Below, in pieces: positions 10,212 to 21,639 of a stretch of 64,000 nt of DNA. Location of the stretch: assembly GCA_020744225.1 (NCBI GenBank), contig JAGMWG010000013.1:558001-622000 (forward strand), written 5' to 3'. The translations under genes and the position numbers were made by a program. The DNA comes from Paraphoma chrysanthemicola (lineage: Eukaryota; Ascomycota; Dothideomycetes; Pleosporales; Phaeosphaeriaceae). Position 1 is the stretch's first letter, and every line of letters starts with the position of its first letter. The notes under the pieces are model-generated. The model was not told where the DNA came from and did not search any database. It was given only the letters and a program-made list of their open reading frames with translations.

Positions 10212-11760
10212 TCAGATCCTACGACGGGACCTTCGGGCACATGCGTTTGGCTTTCTGTGAATCGAAGTAACTGGTGGATGTGGTTCCGGAGTTGCATTCG
10301 CTGACTGTGACGGTGTAACAGGCGTAACCGCTACCGTTCTGGTGCTCGCTTCTTTCGAAGAGTTGGGCTTACTGGACGTATAGGATACAGACGAGATTGA
10401 TGACTCAACATGCGACGTGGTCTTGGACATAGCGACCAAGGTTGATCTCACTGGAGCAGGCGTAGGTGAGGCGACAGGTCCGGCTACAGATGCAGCTGAT
10501 TGTGCCCCCTGAACATCGTCCTCGTCCAAGCGATGGAGCAACGAGCCCCATCCAAGGCCATCATATTGACCAGAAGTATCACCTCCCGCACCGATCCCTG
10601 TTTCGTACCCAGTCTTGTAGATTGTGTGGTTTCGATACAGTGTAGTCCAGGGTGCTTTCATTCCTTTGACTTGGACGTAGTGAGCGTATAATAGCTCCCA
10701 GGTCGGTCGCGTCGCACCTCGAGATGCGTTACTAATGGTTGTGAAAGTTTGAATGTTATTTGTCCATGGCTGGAAAGGGACGTCATTTCCAAGGTTGTAT
10801 CGCGCGAAGTACTCTGCTCTGGAAGGATAAGTCAGTAGATGAGTCTTCTCGAACGATTGAAACTGACCCTTGCAGGATTCGACTATTGTTATAGCCGTAG
10901 AGATCCACACCTTGGTTCCAAGCTTGCTGAGCGATAACACCGTGCAATTGAAAGTCCAGAGCGGTGTGACCTTGATCTCTACCAGCTTCCTGAGGCTGAG
11001 CCATGATGGTGCCCGTTCCAGGTTCTTTGACCAGATTCGTGAAGGCGTTGTTGATTCCTCCATTGCCATCGCCATTCTTGAAGTAATCAATTGCATAGTC
11101 GAAGAGGGTTGTGTTGTCCGTGTAGATTCCAAACGCCAGTACAGACGCCATGTTGCAAAGCTCCCAATTGGCATGGAAATGCTTGACGTTGTGTTCAGAC
11201 GGTGCCTGGTGGTTGAGGAAGAAGATGTTTTTGGAAAGGAAGACCTCTTCGAACATGGCTCTGAAGGCTTTTGCATTTCCGCTGGACTCGAACGAGGGAT
11301 AATCTCGGATCAACTCTGCTGCGTTCACTAGCTCAGATCCTTGAAGACCTGCGAAAAGGTACTGATCGTCGGTGTCATCGAGATTCTTGAGCGTTCTGCC
11401 CCAAGCGCCGAGAATATTAGATGCTGCCTCTGCGTACGACTTATTCCCCTCGATTTTCCATCGCATGCCAAGATTAAATGCCGCCGCCACGTCATGCCAA
11501 AGCAGTTTGGCGTTGGAGGCAGCACCGTTGTATTGACCTCGATGGACACGAGAGACAGCTTGGTTGACGTAGGTTGCCTGCGAGTATTTCAGGCTCACCA
11601 ACTTGTCCCACGATGCTTGCCATGGTTCCTTGCGAGCAGCCAGCTTGGTTTTGATGCGTGCAATATCGGCATTATTGACTGCAAGTCCAGGATGGGTAAA
11701 GCTTGTAACAAAGGGAAGTAGAAGAGATAGTAGAAGAAGACAACTGGAAAGGGAAGGCAT
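10212..11760 (-). CDS. Secreted alginate-lyase-family polysaccharide lyase
   Basis: Two exons, 11760-10868 and 10818-10212. The 49-nt intron has GTCAGT, a CTGAC branch and CCAG. Product of 499 residues. The frame opens further upstream at 11826, but the ATG at 11760 starts a textbook signal peptide (MPSLSSCLLLLSLLLPFVTS). The mature part has the (alpha/alpha) toroid lyase signatures: HPGL near the N-terminus, LWHDVAAAFNLGMRW, and NHQAPSEHNVKHFHANWELC, which carries the Asn/His catalytic area. QEAGRDQGHTALDF matches the conserved RDQGH element. The C-terminal 100 residues are Ser/Thr/Pro-rich, probably an O-glycosylated tail. It cleaves uronate-containing polysaccharide by beta-elimination (family knowledge); the natural substrate is uncertain. 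Confidence 0.82.
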
Positions 11761-12501
11761 GTTCGCAGCCAATTCGGGCACCGCGGCCACAAAGGGGTTA
11801 AAGAGAAAATCGAAGGAAACGGCCAAAGAGTATGTATGTAAAGAGTGAAGAGAGAAGAGAATATAAAGTTGTCTTCAGCTGTTGCGCATGCTGTGTATTG
11901 CTCGGATCAGTGGCTGTGAGGTGGGTTGAAGGTTTAATATGCGTAGCGCGGGTTGGTGTTGACTGCCGTGCTCCCAGTATACGGAAAAGGTAAGCGCCTC
12001 ACCTTCCCCGCTTCCCGAGATTTGCAGACGTGATAAACATGGATGAAACATTCCTTCAATCTCAATCCAGTAGAAGTGGCTCGTACTCACGTAACAAGTA
12101 AGATGAAAGTGCGCTTGCTCCCCGCTAGACCAAACAGGGCGGGCGTACTTGCATCCTTCCCCCGGGGCCCCGTGCGCCTGGGGTAGGGGACCAGAGGAGC
12201 GCATGATTTTTCGGCAATGAGCACGCAAATTATCACAGTCATTAGATCACCAAATTCTAGAAGCATTGCATAGAGATTAAAGATTACTGAACACGGTAAG
12301 AGGAAAGCATTGTTGAATATAAGCTATGATCGGAGAGTCGTCCCCCTTAAATGCCAGGATAAGAGACCCAATCGGCTCACAAAATAAAATAATACTGCCT
12401 TCATGAATGCTGAAATCGTTGTTCATAATCACCTGACCATGCACATAGCTTGCATTAGTGCCTGAGTACGCGCACGCCCAGTCGCGCAAGTGCCGAGAAG
12501 C
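11761..12501. other. Intergenic, no gene recognised
   Basis: About 740 bp upstream of the lyase and downstream of the tannase (both minus strand). The short minus-strand frame at 11875-12228 has no recognisable features. Presumed lyase promoter and tannase 3' UTR. Confidence 0.5.
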
Positions 12502-14277
12502 TTAGTAGACAGGCACCTTGAATGCATCAAAGGTGTAGGTCCAGCTCTCGATGGAAGCCATATCAGATACGCAGTCAAAGGCAGAGCTGTTCCCGGACCA
12601 CAGCGGACGAGTAGGCCACTGGCAGAGCTGTTGGACTTCACCCGAGAAGTCTCCGGTTGAGACTGTGGCATTCAATCGAGAAGGCTTGACACCATTTTCG
12701 ACCCAGTCGATGATTGTGGCCATATTGTCCTGTGGGTAAGGACCCGGTTGTAGCGAGTTAGCGCCGCAATGAGCCGCACCTGGAACGAGGTAGAACTGGT
12801 ACCAGTCCGACAAAGCCTTCTCAGCGGCTTCATCGGTCTCCTCAGGGTACATGACGGAGCGGACCGATTGCCAGTAGTGAACAGACGAAGCAGCGGGAAT
12901 ACTGGGGTCAGATTCGCCGTGATAGTGGAGCAGTTTGCCACCCGATGATTGGAACGGAGTGAGATCAGGCACAGTGGTCTGCAAGCTGTCCAGATATCGG
13001 AACATGCCAACATTCATCCATTCGACGAGTGTATCATAAGTAACGTTGTCGAGATTGGGCAGGTTGTCAATGTCCAACAATTGGATGAATTTTGTGACAT
13101 ATTCGCCACCGGTTGAGGGGATGTTGAGCTCCCAGCCCCCAGTATTGTTGTTGTATGTCGTATCTGCATCGCCGAGATCAGAGCCGATCTGCCATGATAG
13201 ATAAGCTCGCTTTCCGTCCGAGGTATGGAGGCCGTCATAAACACTCTGGGCTACCGCAATGTCCTCGGCGGTGAGGGTACCATTCTGAGCTGGCTGGGAG
13301 CTGGTCTGACTTCCTTGAGCACCTCCCATCTGACGCTTGCTGAATCCGAAACCCAAGGAAGAGCTCGTTGTAGCAGCACAGGCGTAAGATTCGCCAATGA
13401 GAGTGCTGAGATTGAAGTTGAGTTTGCAAAGGTCGGTTCGCGAAATTACTCCATCGGTCCTCCCATCGAGGGGATCGCATGCAGCAATGGTGGCATTGAC
13501 GATCTTGTCAAGTGCGCAGGGCACAGGGAAGTAATCCATGACGGTCTCGATTGTAGCAGGGTAGACGTGAAGGACTTGCTGCTGGGCGAATCGAAATGCG
13601 GGTGCGCCTGCAACAACGCCATCGTATTCCTGTCCCCATTGCTGGGCTTGGCTCATGCCCTCACGGCCACCGTCAGAGCACCCCTCGAAATAAGTGTAGA
13701 CTTTGGAGTCATTCAAACCGTAGAATGCTTGCGTGATAGGCTTTCCAATTTTGGTAAGCTCTCCAAGAGCCACGTAGGCGAAAGCATAAGTCGCATCCCA
13801 GTTGATGGAACCATTTCCATAGAGCACCTTCTCATCATAGCTGTAGTTGAAGGCGTCATATCCTGCACTGGTGGCTCCGGAAGCCGCGCCATAAGCAAGG
13901 CCACCTGTCGCATCACTTGACAGCGAGAAACCTCCACCTCCAGCCAGATACCAACGATTCTTGAAATCCGAAGGCTCCGGGAAAGCTAGCAGTATCGGCA
14001 CGATGTCTTCTTTACCAGTATGAGTCATGCTCAGCGAGACGTTGCAGTAGTTGTACGTGACACCGCTATTGGAGCTAGCGCCCATGCCACCCATCCCAAG
14101 ACTCGCATTGTAGACAGCAGTTGCGCTAACGGTCGATGGTAGCAAGTTGATTCCGAGCAGAGTCCCATTGGCGGGAAGAGATGCTTGTACATTGGAGACT
14201 GTGCAGACATCTGCCAGAGAAGCCGCGCTTGCAACGGTGGCGAAGCCGGCGGCTGCTGCGCGAGAGGAAAGATGCAT
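12502..14277 (-). CDS. Secreted tannase / feruloyl esterase
   Basis: Single exon, 591 residues, starting with a signal peptide (MHLSSRAAAAGFATVASAAS). The nucleophile element GCSDGGREG at about residues 199-207 and the C-terminal HCGAN at about residue 502 are the Ser and His parts of the tannase-family Ser-Asp-His triad; the adjacent cysteines fit the family's CS-D-HC disulfide arrangement. WYLAGGGGFSLS and QWGQEYDGVVAGAPAF are also typical. The enzyme hydrolyses ester bonds of tannins or feruloylated plant polymers outside the cell (family knowledge); tannase and feruloyl esterase cannot be told apart here. It lies next to a secreted lyase on the same strand, so both may serve plant- or algal-polymer breakdown. 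Confidence 0.92.
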   Translation of the reverse strand: MHLSSRAAAAGFATVASAASLADVCTVSNVQASLPANGTLLGINLLPSTVSATAVYNASLGMGGMGASSNSGVTYNYCNVSLSMTHTGKEDIVPILLAFPEPSDFKNRWYLAGGGGFSLSSDATGGLAYGAASGATSAGYDAFNYSYDEKVLYGNGSINWDATYAFAYVALGELTKIGKPITQAFYGLNDSKVYTYFEGCSDGGREGMSQAQQWGQEYDGVVAGAPAFRFAQQQVLHVYPATIETVMDYFPVPCALDKIVNATIAACDPLDGRTDGVISRTDLCKLNFNLSTLIGESYACAATTSSSLGFGFSKRQMGGAQGSQTSSQPAQNGTLTAEDIAVAQSVYDGLHTSDGKRAYLSWQIGSDLGDADTTYNNNTGGWELNIPSTGGEYVTKFIQLLDIDNLPNLDNVTYDTLVEWMNVGMFRYLDSLQTTVPDLTPFQSSGGKLLHYHGESDPSIPAASSVHYWQSVRSVMYPEETDEAAEKALSDWYQFYLVPGAAHCGANSLQPGPYPQDNMATIIDWVENGVKPSRLNATVSTGDFSGEVQQLCQWPTRPLWSGNSSAFDCVSDMASIESWTYTFDAFKVPVY

Positions 14278-15286
14278 GGTCTTCGGAGAAGCGATCTGAA
14301 CAAGCGTTGAAGTTGCAGCAAAGGGAGAAAACGAGCTAGTAACTCGGTGGCCGGTGAGTGATTAGATCCAGAATGCGATTGACTTCCTCCATGATATACA
14401 ACCCCGTAACGTTGCACAGCCGCTTCTCGGAGATAGATCTGGCGCATTCTAATTATGTCAAGGCCGCGCAATGTCTTTGAAGTCAGGATGTTGATGCAAA
14501 TTGTCGACGGGCCCAAATGGATGAACATTCTACCGGCGCAACGGTGACGACGCCTGGGCGGGAAGCCCCGTAGCACGGGCCAGTAATAGGCTGCAGGAAA
14601 CAGACAATCTACCGCTAGAACGTGTCTATAGCTAATGCTATCAAGATTTTGAGCAGATTGTTTCGCCATCTCGGCGCGCTCAGGCAAACATGTATGTGAT
14701 TGCGCTGCTAGTCAGGAGCTTGCCAAGGTAGCACGCAAAACGGCATACTGACACACTGCCCAGTTGTTTCCTATAGGCCATACTCAAGTTGAAGTTCGAC
14801 CAGCACATCATTTTGATTAGGTCGAATGCAAAGCTTTCGCCGAGATATGCCAAGTACCTAGAAGCATAAATTGAAGCTGCAGCCACGGCTGACGTACGTT
14901 GCGTCGCACAGACCAAGCTTCGCCAGAGGCTGCAAGCAACATCTCGAGGGGCTCTTCTCTGACGTAGATTCTGTCCATAGAGGGCACCCCAACTGCACTC
15001 GTTCGCCCTCGTTCGGCAATATTGCTTCGAGTCGTGGTGATCGATCGCAGCGGACTATGGAATATGCTGGAAGTGGTTGACGTCTTGAAATCGATGGCAT
15101 TACAAGCTTGAACTGGGGCTCAAGGGCTTTCACGATCCTAGCTCCAGCGCACGCAAGCTTTTGAGGTGTACATCATCGCACAATGGTTTCGTACTTTGCT
15201 AATCTTAGAAAGGCCGTACATTGCTTATGTAACTAGTGCTTCCAAGCATGACGCGTCTTTCTTCACATCGCGGCTCAATTCTTCCA
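14278..15286. other. Intergenic, no gene recognised
   Basis: About 1 kb between the tannase start and the dioxygenase stop, both on the minus strand. Short frames at 14680-15133 are not protein-like. Contains the tannase promoter. Confidence 0.5.
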
Positions 15287-16597
15287 TCAGACATCCTCAG
15301 GTCCAGCAAGTCCTAAGGCTTGCCTCCTTGTTGGCGCTTCTGCTTTGAAGAACGGCTTCTCTGCCAGCGCAGTTACTCTCGTTCCGTGCCTAGGCTCAGT
15401 TCCCTCGTAATCCCAACTCGCGTTGTGGATGGTGATCCTGTTGTCCCACAGAGCCGAAGTACCAGGAGTCCACCTGAAACGGACCTGTATATCAACATTC
15501 TGCTCGTACACGTCGTAGAGATAGTTGAGGATGACGTCACTCTCAGCCTTATCGAGGCCAACAATGCGATCCGTCATTGCGCGATTCACCCAGAGCGCTT
15601 TCCAGCCGGTGGCGGGATGGACTCGAACGAGTGGATGGACCCGTTCAACGTACTTTGGACCCGCGGACGGATTCTCGCGATCGAGATAAGGGTGTGCACT
15701 GCGGTACACAGCCTCTTTACCATCGATGATCTTTCGAAAGGCTGGGGAAAGCTTCTCGTATGCAGCGTAGCCAGATGCCCAGAGAGTATCACCGCCAATC
15801 TTTGGAATTGTGTCGTTATGGAGGTGGGTTACACTGATTAATGTCAGTTCTGAGGTCTGGAAATTTGTCGCGATCATGCTCACCCTGCTGGTTGACGTTC
15901 ATGGACCAGATCTGACGATTGCGATTCCTTGTCAGCAGTGCTTTCTGACACATTTCACAATGCCGATCAACTTACCAGTATGCCATCTCGACGCTCCGCC
16001 CGTCTTCCTGAAGCTGGCCGGGAACTCGGTGGCTTGAAGAGCCGGCCAGATCACAGTGGTACCCTTCACGCCAGGGACAGAAGGCACTTGGGGCTGTTTT
16101 AATTGTCAGCAACTACCCACACACTCGAGCAAGACACTAACATGGACTTCAATCTCGCCATACCATTCGCCAAGCTTTAGTTGTTCCTGGGGTGAGATGT
16201 CCTGATCCCGAAAGAAAACAACACTGCGTTCAGCAATCAAGAGGCCGAGCTCGTCTTTTTGCTGATCGGTAAGATCCTTGAGCTGAAGTCCAACGATTTC
16301 CGTCCCGATGTGAGCTGTGAGATGGATCACTTCTTTTGCTGCACCCAACAAAGCTCGTTTTTCTGGATCAGCTCGCGACCCAGGATCGACGTACTCGCGG
16401 TCGTAGTCTCTGATCTTATACACGTCATCAAGATATAGTGGCTTTGCAGGCCTGTAAGGATACCCGTTCGAAAGATCAATGCCCGCCTTTTCTAACCTCT
16501 TTCTCGCTGACTCTGGAAGACCTAGCGTGTCCTTCTTCGGCTGAACAGTGTCACTCTCTTGGATGTGCTCGTGGATGGGGATCGCGATGGGAGCCAT
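15287..16597 (-). CDS. TauD/TfdA Fe(II)/2-oxoglutarate dioxygenase
   Basis: Four exons: 16597-16142, 16093-15976, 15911-15884 (a 28-nt microexon) and 15833-15287, giving 382 residues with all phases consistent. Splicing assembles the iron site: RWHT ends exon 2 and D begins exon 3, making the HxD motif at H190-D192. The distal ligand is H350 in RHGTRV, and R353 or a nearby Arg would hold 2-oxoglutarate. GGDTLWASGYAAYEKLSPAF is the typical follow-on of fungal sulfonate/alpha-ketoglutarate dioxygenases. These enzymes oxidise taurine, other sulfonates or aryloxyacids, often to release sulfite. It is divergent from the flavin monooxygenase over 606 bp. The family call is secure; the substrate is inferred. 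Confidence 0.9.
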
Positions 16598-17203
16598 TGT
16601 GGTTGTTGATACTTATCAAAGGAGTAGCGAGCTAAGTTACCATTGCGCTCATCTTATACTTGCGGTTGCAATACATACACGGCTGTTAACCACTCGCTTA
16701 TGCGTTGTCGGATTACTGGCGCACCAAGTCGTTGGGACGCGCGGTGGTCGCAACGTTAGTGTTGCGGGGTCGGATCACCTCATCTTCCAAGCATATTGCG
16801 TATATCCAGTCAACGTCCTCTCCGTTATCGATCGTATGAGTCTCTCCCTATTCCCACCACGCACTAATTCATATCTGCCTCCTGCCTGTGATCGGGAACC
16901 ATCCATTCTCGGACCACACATAGACTTGGCGAGTCTCCAACCCTTGGATACTATGCCATGATGCCATTTACACCCACCATGGCGCTTGACCAACATGCAT
17001 CGTTCTACGAAGCCTACCGCTGCCGCTGACAAATTGCCATAAGGATTCTCCGCCCGGAAAGTACTCTTTCTAGTTGTGCAAGAATCTTTGTGGTATTCGT
17101 CTCGAGTCACATTCTGTATTTTGCAAGTAACAACAAGCCGGTACTCATATCGCCCGTAACATACAGCAATCCTGCTGGTGAAACTTCACCCATTACCCTC
17201 GCG
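16598..17203. promoter_or_regulatory. Shared promoter region of TauD-like and FMO genes
   Basis: 606 bp separates the two divergent starts. It holds two HGATAR matches in minus orientation (16613-16618 and 16825-16830), about the number expected by chance, and no recognisable gene. The head-to-head layout suggests shared control. Confidence 0.4.
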
Positions 17204-18873
17204 ATGGTTATCCCATCACAACGCGTGGCTGTGATCGGCGCAGGTATCAGTGGCGTGGTCGCCGCCGCACATCTTAGAAAGGAAGGCGTCGACGTAGAGA
17301 TATTTGAGCGATCTGCGGCAGCTGGAGGTATCTGGTAGGCACTGGCCTCCCTAGTTGTGAAAAGCTGGCTAAGGACTTTAAGGGTTTATGATGAACGACG
17401 ACCGATAGAGCCTGCATACCCATCAGAATCAGCTCTCCAGGCTGGAAGTACAAACATCAAAAGTGAATCGCTCGATCTCGAGAGGCTTGTTCACGCACCG
17501 CCAGGGTATGATTAACACGTTTGCATTTTTTCACCTTTCCAGGGGATACTCATACAAGGCAGCCCTTGCTATATCGGCCTGAAGAACAATGTGAGCACGC
17601 GATTACTAGAGACTACCCTCAACCGTTTTCCCGACGGCACCGAAGATTATGTCTCTCATCGGGTACTTAGAGATTATATACAATCTACTGCCATATTGAC
17701 AGGAGTCCATGAAAGAACGAGGTATAATACAGAGGTTCGTCATGTAGCCAAAAGCAATAATTCGTGGGCTGTGGAAACCTCGACCTTGGAGATCAACAAT
17801 TCTGGAGTCGTTGAACGCCGCAACGCTTCTTCGGTAAGCCCATGTAGGCACTGTGTACGCTCGCAAGCTAACACGCGCAGGAATATGATGCGGTGGTGGT
17901 GGCATCTGGTCATTACCACGCAGCCAAAGTTCCGAATACTCCTGGTCTGGCAGAATGGAAGCGCAAGTGGCCAGACAGAGTGCAGCACTCCAAGGGTTAT
18001 CGAAGCCCAGAGAATGCTCAAGGCAAGGTACGTGTTCACAACCTCCAACAGCTTTTCTCGTTCCAAATTGATTATCTCTAGAATTTTCTACTGATCGGTG
18101 GGAGTGTCTCGTCAACAGACATAGCCCGGGAGCTCGGGCCAGGGGCCAACAAAATCTACCAAAGCCAACGAAACGGCCAATTTGACTTGTCATCCAGCCT
18201 TCTACCTGAAAATGGAAACCGGATTGATGAGGTTGTTTCTTACGATACACCTACATCGGACCAAAATCCAGATCTTGCACCGTCCGATGCTATTCCAGCC
18301 ACCGTAACATTGAAGTCGGGAGAGAAGATGTGTGACATCCATCATGTCATCCTCTGTACAGGCTACCATCTTACGTTGCCATTCCTCCCTCAATTTCACT
18401 CCGACGACACACCTGTCGAGCAAGCCAATGACGAGCTATTGGTGACGGACGGCACCCAGTTCCACAACCTGCATAAGGACATATTCTACATCAATGACCC
18501 CTCTCTTGTATTCGTAGGTGTTCCGTTCTTCACAGCGACATTCACATTGTTCGAGTTCCAAGCCATGATCGTGGCCAAAGTCTTATCTGGACAGGCGAAG
18601 CTACCAAGCAGAGCAGCCATGCGGGATGAATATGATGAACGAGTGAAGGCAAAGGGGTACGGGAAAGCCTTTCACAGCTTGAGAGACCGTGAAGGGGAGT
18701 ACGTGAAAGAACTTCTAGAATGGGTGAACCGCGACCTGGAAGACACTGGCAAACGCCGAATTGAGGGGCACACAAAGCAATGGCACGCGGCCAGAGAGGA
18801 GCAGTTGGAGAGGATCAAGGCTCTATTCGCTGCCCCGAACACAGACAAGAGGCTTGAAGTAACTTGCAGGTAA
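17204..18873 (+). CDS. Flavin-containing monooxygenase (FMO family)
   Basis: Five exons: 17204-17334, 17383-17505, 17563-17833, 17881-18027 and 18082-18873; introns of 47-57 nt; 487 residues. The FAD Rossmann motif VIGAGISG lies at residues about 9-16. GPCYIGLKNN and DGTEDYVSHRVLRDYI follow the fungal FMO pattern. An FMO identifier-like element (WPDRVQHSKGY) is present with variant first positions. The NADPH-binding motif is LLIGGSVSSTDIA, and ILCTGYHLTLPFLP is the conserved C-terminal ATGY-type element. FMOs use NADPH and O2 to oxygenate soft N or S atoms. With the divergent dioxygenase and the downstream transporter it may act in one nutrient-oxidation pathway. Substrate unknown. Confidence 0.88.
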
Positions 18874-19455
18874 TTTCGAAAATTTGTCCATTCAAAAAAT
18901 TCATTTCCCAACTGTCGCCACGTTCGTGAAAGCCCCTCTGTAGCCTTTCGACTGTCGAACATTTGCTGCATCCACGGATACCAACGCAGCACCTTCCGGT
19001 CAAAGGCCATGTTACACGTGCTCTAAGTGCGCTACGTTCCTCGGAATTATCGTGTGCTCTTATCTCCACACGTTCGCACGCAATATGCACCCTTGATCGC
19101 GACAAGTGCCCGCTGATCCTCAACACCAAAATGCTTAGCCAGCGGCCCGAACTATACCCGCAGAGCCAATTCTTGTACGTGGAACATGGATCCCACAAGA
19201 ATCCTCCTAGCACGCAATAGCAGCCCATGCATTGCCAATTGCGCCATGCTTCAAGCGCTTCGCAAAGCCTGAGGCCATGATCGCTAGTCTGCCGGGGCCA
19301 CCCCACCAATTTCTACCGTTACGCCAAATCCTCGGCAATGGCAATGGCGGAGCTTGGAGTGCTTGTTCGTTAAAGCTGAAGCTTATGCCAGTGGCTCAGC
19401 GGTCGGTAGTGCTTTCATCACTATTGGTGTTCCGACCATTTCAGATTCCAGCAAG
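18874..19455. other. Intergenic between FMO and MFS genes
   Basis: About 580 bp between two plus-strand genes. The open frame leading into the MFS gene runs upstream to 19354 (MECLFVKAEAYASG), so a longer N-terminus is possible. No other gene seen. Confidence 0.45.
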
Positions 19456-21200
19456 ATGGGCCGGCCAACGGACTTTTCGACGAACGTCGGTAGTGGCACC
19501 AACATTATCCAATCAAGCGAAGAATTGGAGCACAAACCTCGCAAATGGTACTACTATCTTTGGGATACTCTAGACAAACCCAGGGAGGAACGATGGTTCA
19601 TGTTCAAACTCGATGCCGCTTTGCTCACGTTTGCTTCTCTGGGTCAGTGTCACCCTACACTATGCTCCGGACTTTTGCTGACACCATTCAGGCTACTTCA
19701 TAAAATACCTAGATCAAAACAACATCAACAGCGCTTTTGTGTCTGGAATGTGAGTACTCTCTCTCAATGTTGCGGACAGTTCATTCACTGACAACTTAAC
19801 AGGAAAGAAGACCTTGGGTTGTATGGCAATCAGCTGAACTATATGCAAACATGCTGGACGGTTGGCTATGTCATCGGTGAGCTGCCTAGCAACATTATTC
19901 TGACCCGCGTTCGACCTTCGATATGGATTCCGGCGATGGAGGTACCTAGTCACACTCAAACTTGTAGCCTCGCAACTATTGACGACCAATCATAGGCCAC
20001 GTGGGCTGTACTCACCTTTTGCCTCTCGCGAGCGAACAATGTCGAGACTATATACGCATTACGCTTCCTCATCGGTAAGCTTTGTGCTCTGTTCTCACTG
20101 TGAGTCGCTCACGTGCTTTAGGACTCGCGGAAAGCACATTCTATCCAGGCATGCAGTACATCATTGGCTCTTGGTATCGTAAAGAGGAGCTGGCAAAACG
20201 ATCCTGCATTTTTCACACCAGTGGGGCCATAGCGACCATGTTCTCAGGTTACCTGATGGCCGGCGTCTACAAATTAGATGGAAAATATGGCTTCCGGGGA
20301 TGGCAATGGTTGTTCATTATCGACGGAGTCATATCGTTGCCAATCGCCCTCCTTGGCTTCTTCGCTCTGCCAGACCTTCCAGAGATATCGAAGCCATTTT
20401 ACCTGACGAAGGAAGAAGTCGCCTTCGCTCAGAAACGCATGGAGCTCGAAGGTCGCCAGAAAAGAAAGCCATACACCAAGGCCAAGATCCGGAAGATATT
20501 TACAAGCTGGCACATCTACGCTCTTGTATTGCTCTACGTGTTCTTCAACAATGGCTCCTCTGCCGGTCAACCTGTGTTTCAGCAATTTTTGAAAGCAAGT
20601 AAAGACCCGAAGTACACTGTCAGTGAGATAAACACCTATCCGACAACTACGAATGCCGTGCAGGTCGTCACTACGCTTCTATACGCTTGGACTAGCGATA
20701 GCATCCTAAAGGGTTCGAGATGGCCACCCATCGTCTTTGGAGGCTGCATGAATATACTCTGCTCTGTCAGTCTCGCCATCTGGGACATCCCAATCAAATG
20801 GAAATGGGCCTGCTATGTTCTTACTGGCTTTGGCGGTGGCCTTTCCGGGCTGTGCTTCGCTTGGGCACACGAAATTTGCACATTCGACAATGAAGAGCGC
20901 GCAATTGTTGTTGCGGCAATGAACGAGATGGCATACGTTTTGCAGGCGTGGCTGCCGCTGATTGTGTGGCAACAAGTTGATGCACCGGAATATCGCAAGG
21001 GTTTCATCACCGTGACATTCTTGAGTGCGGCGCTTATTGTTACTGCATTTACGATCCGCATCCTGCACGCGAGAGAAGTTGCAGCAAGGCGAAAACAGCA
21101 CGACATTGATGAGAGTGAGCAGATCAGTACGAGCGAAGAGGAGGTGGGCGGCGTGGTAGGGGTTGATGTGCCCGTTGAGGACAAGAAGGTGGCTTCCTGA
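19456..21200 (+). CDS. MFS transporter, Dal5/anion:cation symporter type
   Basis: Five exons: 19456-19642, 19692-19749, 19803-19941, 19996-20074 and 20122-21200; 513 residues with consistent phases. The ATG at 19456 gives the short cytosolic N-terminus usual in the family. Typical elements are the YFIKYLDQNNINSAFVSGMK loop after TM1, LGLYGNQLNYMQTCWTVGYV, GLAESTFYPGMQYIIGSWY, and ALPDLPEISKPFYLTKEEV. About 12 membrane segments and an acidic C-tail are visible. The Dal5 branch carries allantoate, nicotinate, pantothenate, biotin, vitamins and, in yeast Soa1, sulfonates and other sulfur anions (family knowledge). Its place next to a TauD-like dioxygenase makes sulfonate or related uptake attractive but unproven. 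Confidence 0.9.
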
Positions 21201-21639
21201 TGCTTGAAGTAGCTGCGAAGAAGCTCAGCCAACAGATTCACATGTGTATCGGCTCTGCCCGCGCGTGGGTACAAAATAAAATAGGTAGTAGGAGGAGGGA
21301 CGTAAATGACGCTAACGCGTAAGAGGTATGACATCGTGGTGGGGCCATGCTGGCTACGTGACTTGTCACTTCTTCTCCTCACCTTGAGACCTCAATACAT
21401 TATTCGTGTCACTAGAGAAAAACTGAATTACTATAAAGAGTTGCCCGTTCGAAAGCCATTGTTGAGTGCGATCGATTTTGTCAGTAACACTGCTGATTCG
21501 CTACCCGCTGTTAACGATCGGCTGCGGCTGAAACCAAGCCCCTCTGCGTGTAGGCAGGTACAGAATCTGAGCGTCGTGTCCACAACAGCCCCCGGATGAT
21601 AGACGCAACGCGACCAAGCATCCAAAGTCTCTGACCTTG
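21201..21639. other. Intergenic between MFS and first HET gene
   Basis: About 440 bp. A TATAAAG-like element is present near 21432. No gene recognised; presumed promoter of the HET gene. Confidence 0.45.

Noticed and set aside
13225..13920. 231-codon plus-strand open frame inside the tannase gene
   Set aside because: Antisense shadow; the minus-strand tannase is full length with signal peptide and catalytic motifs.
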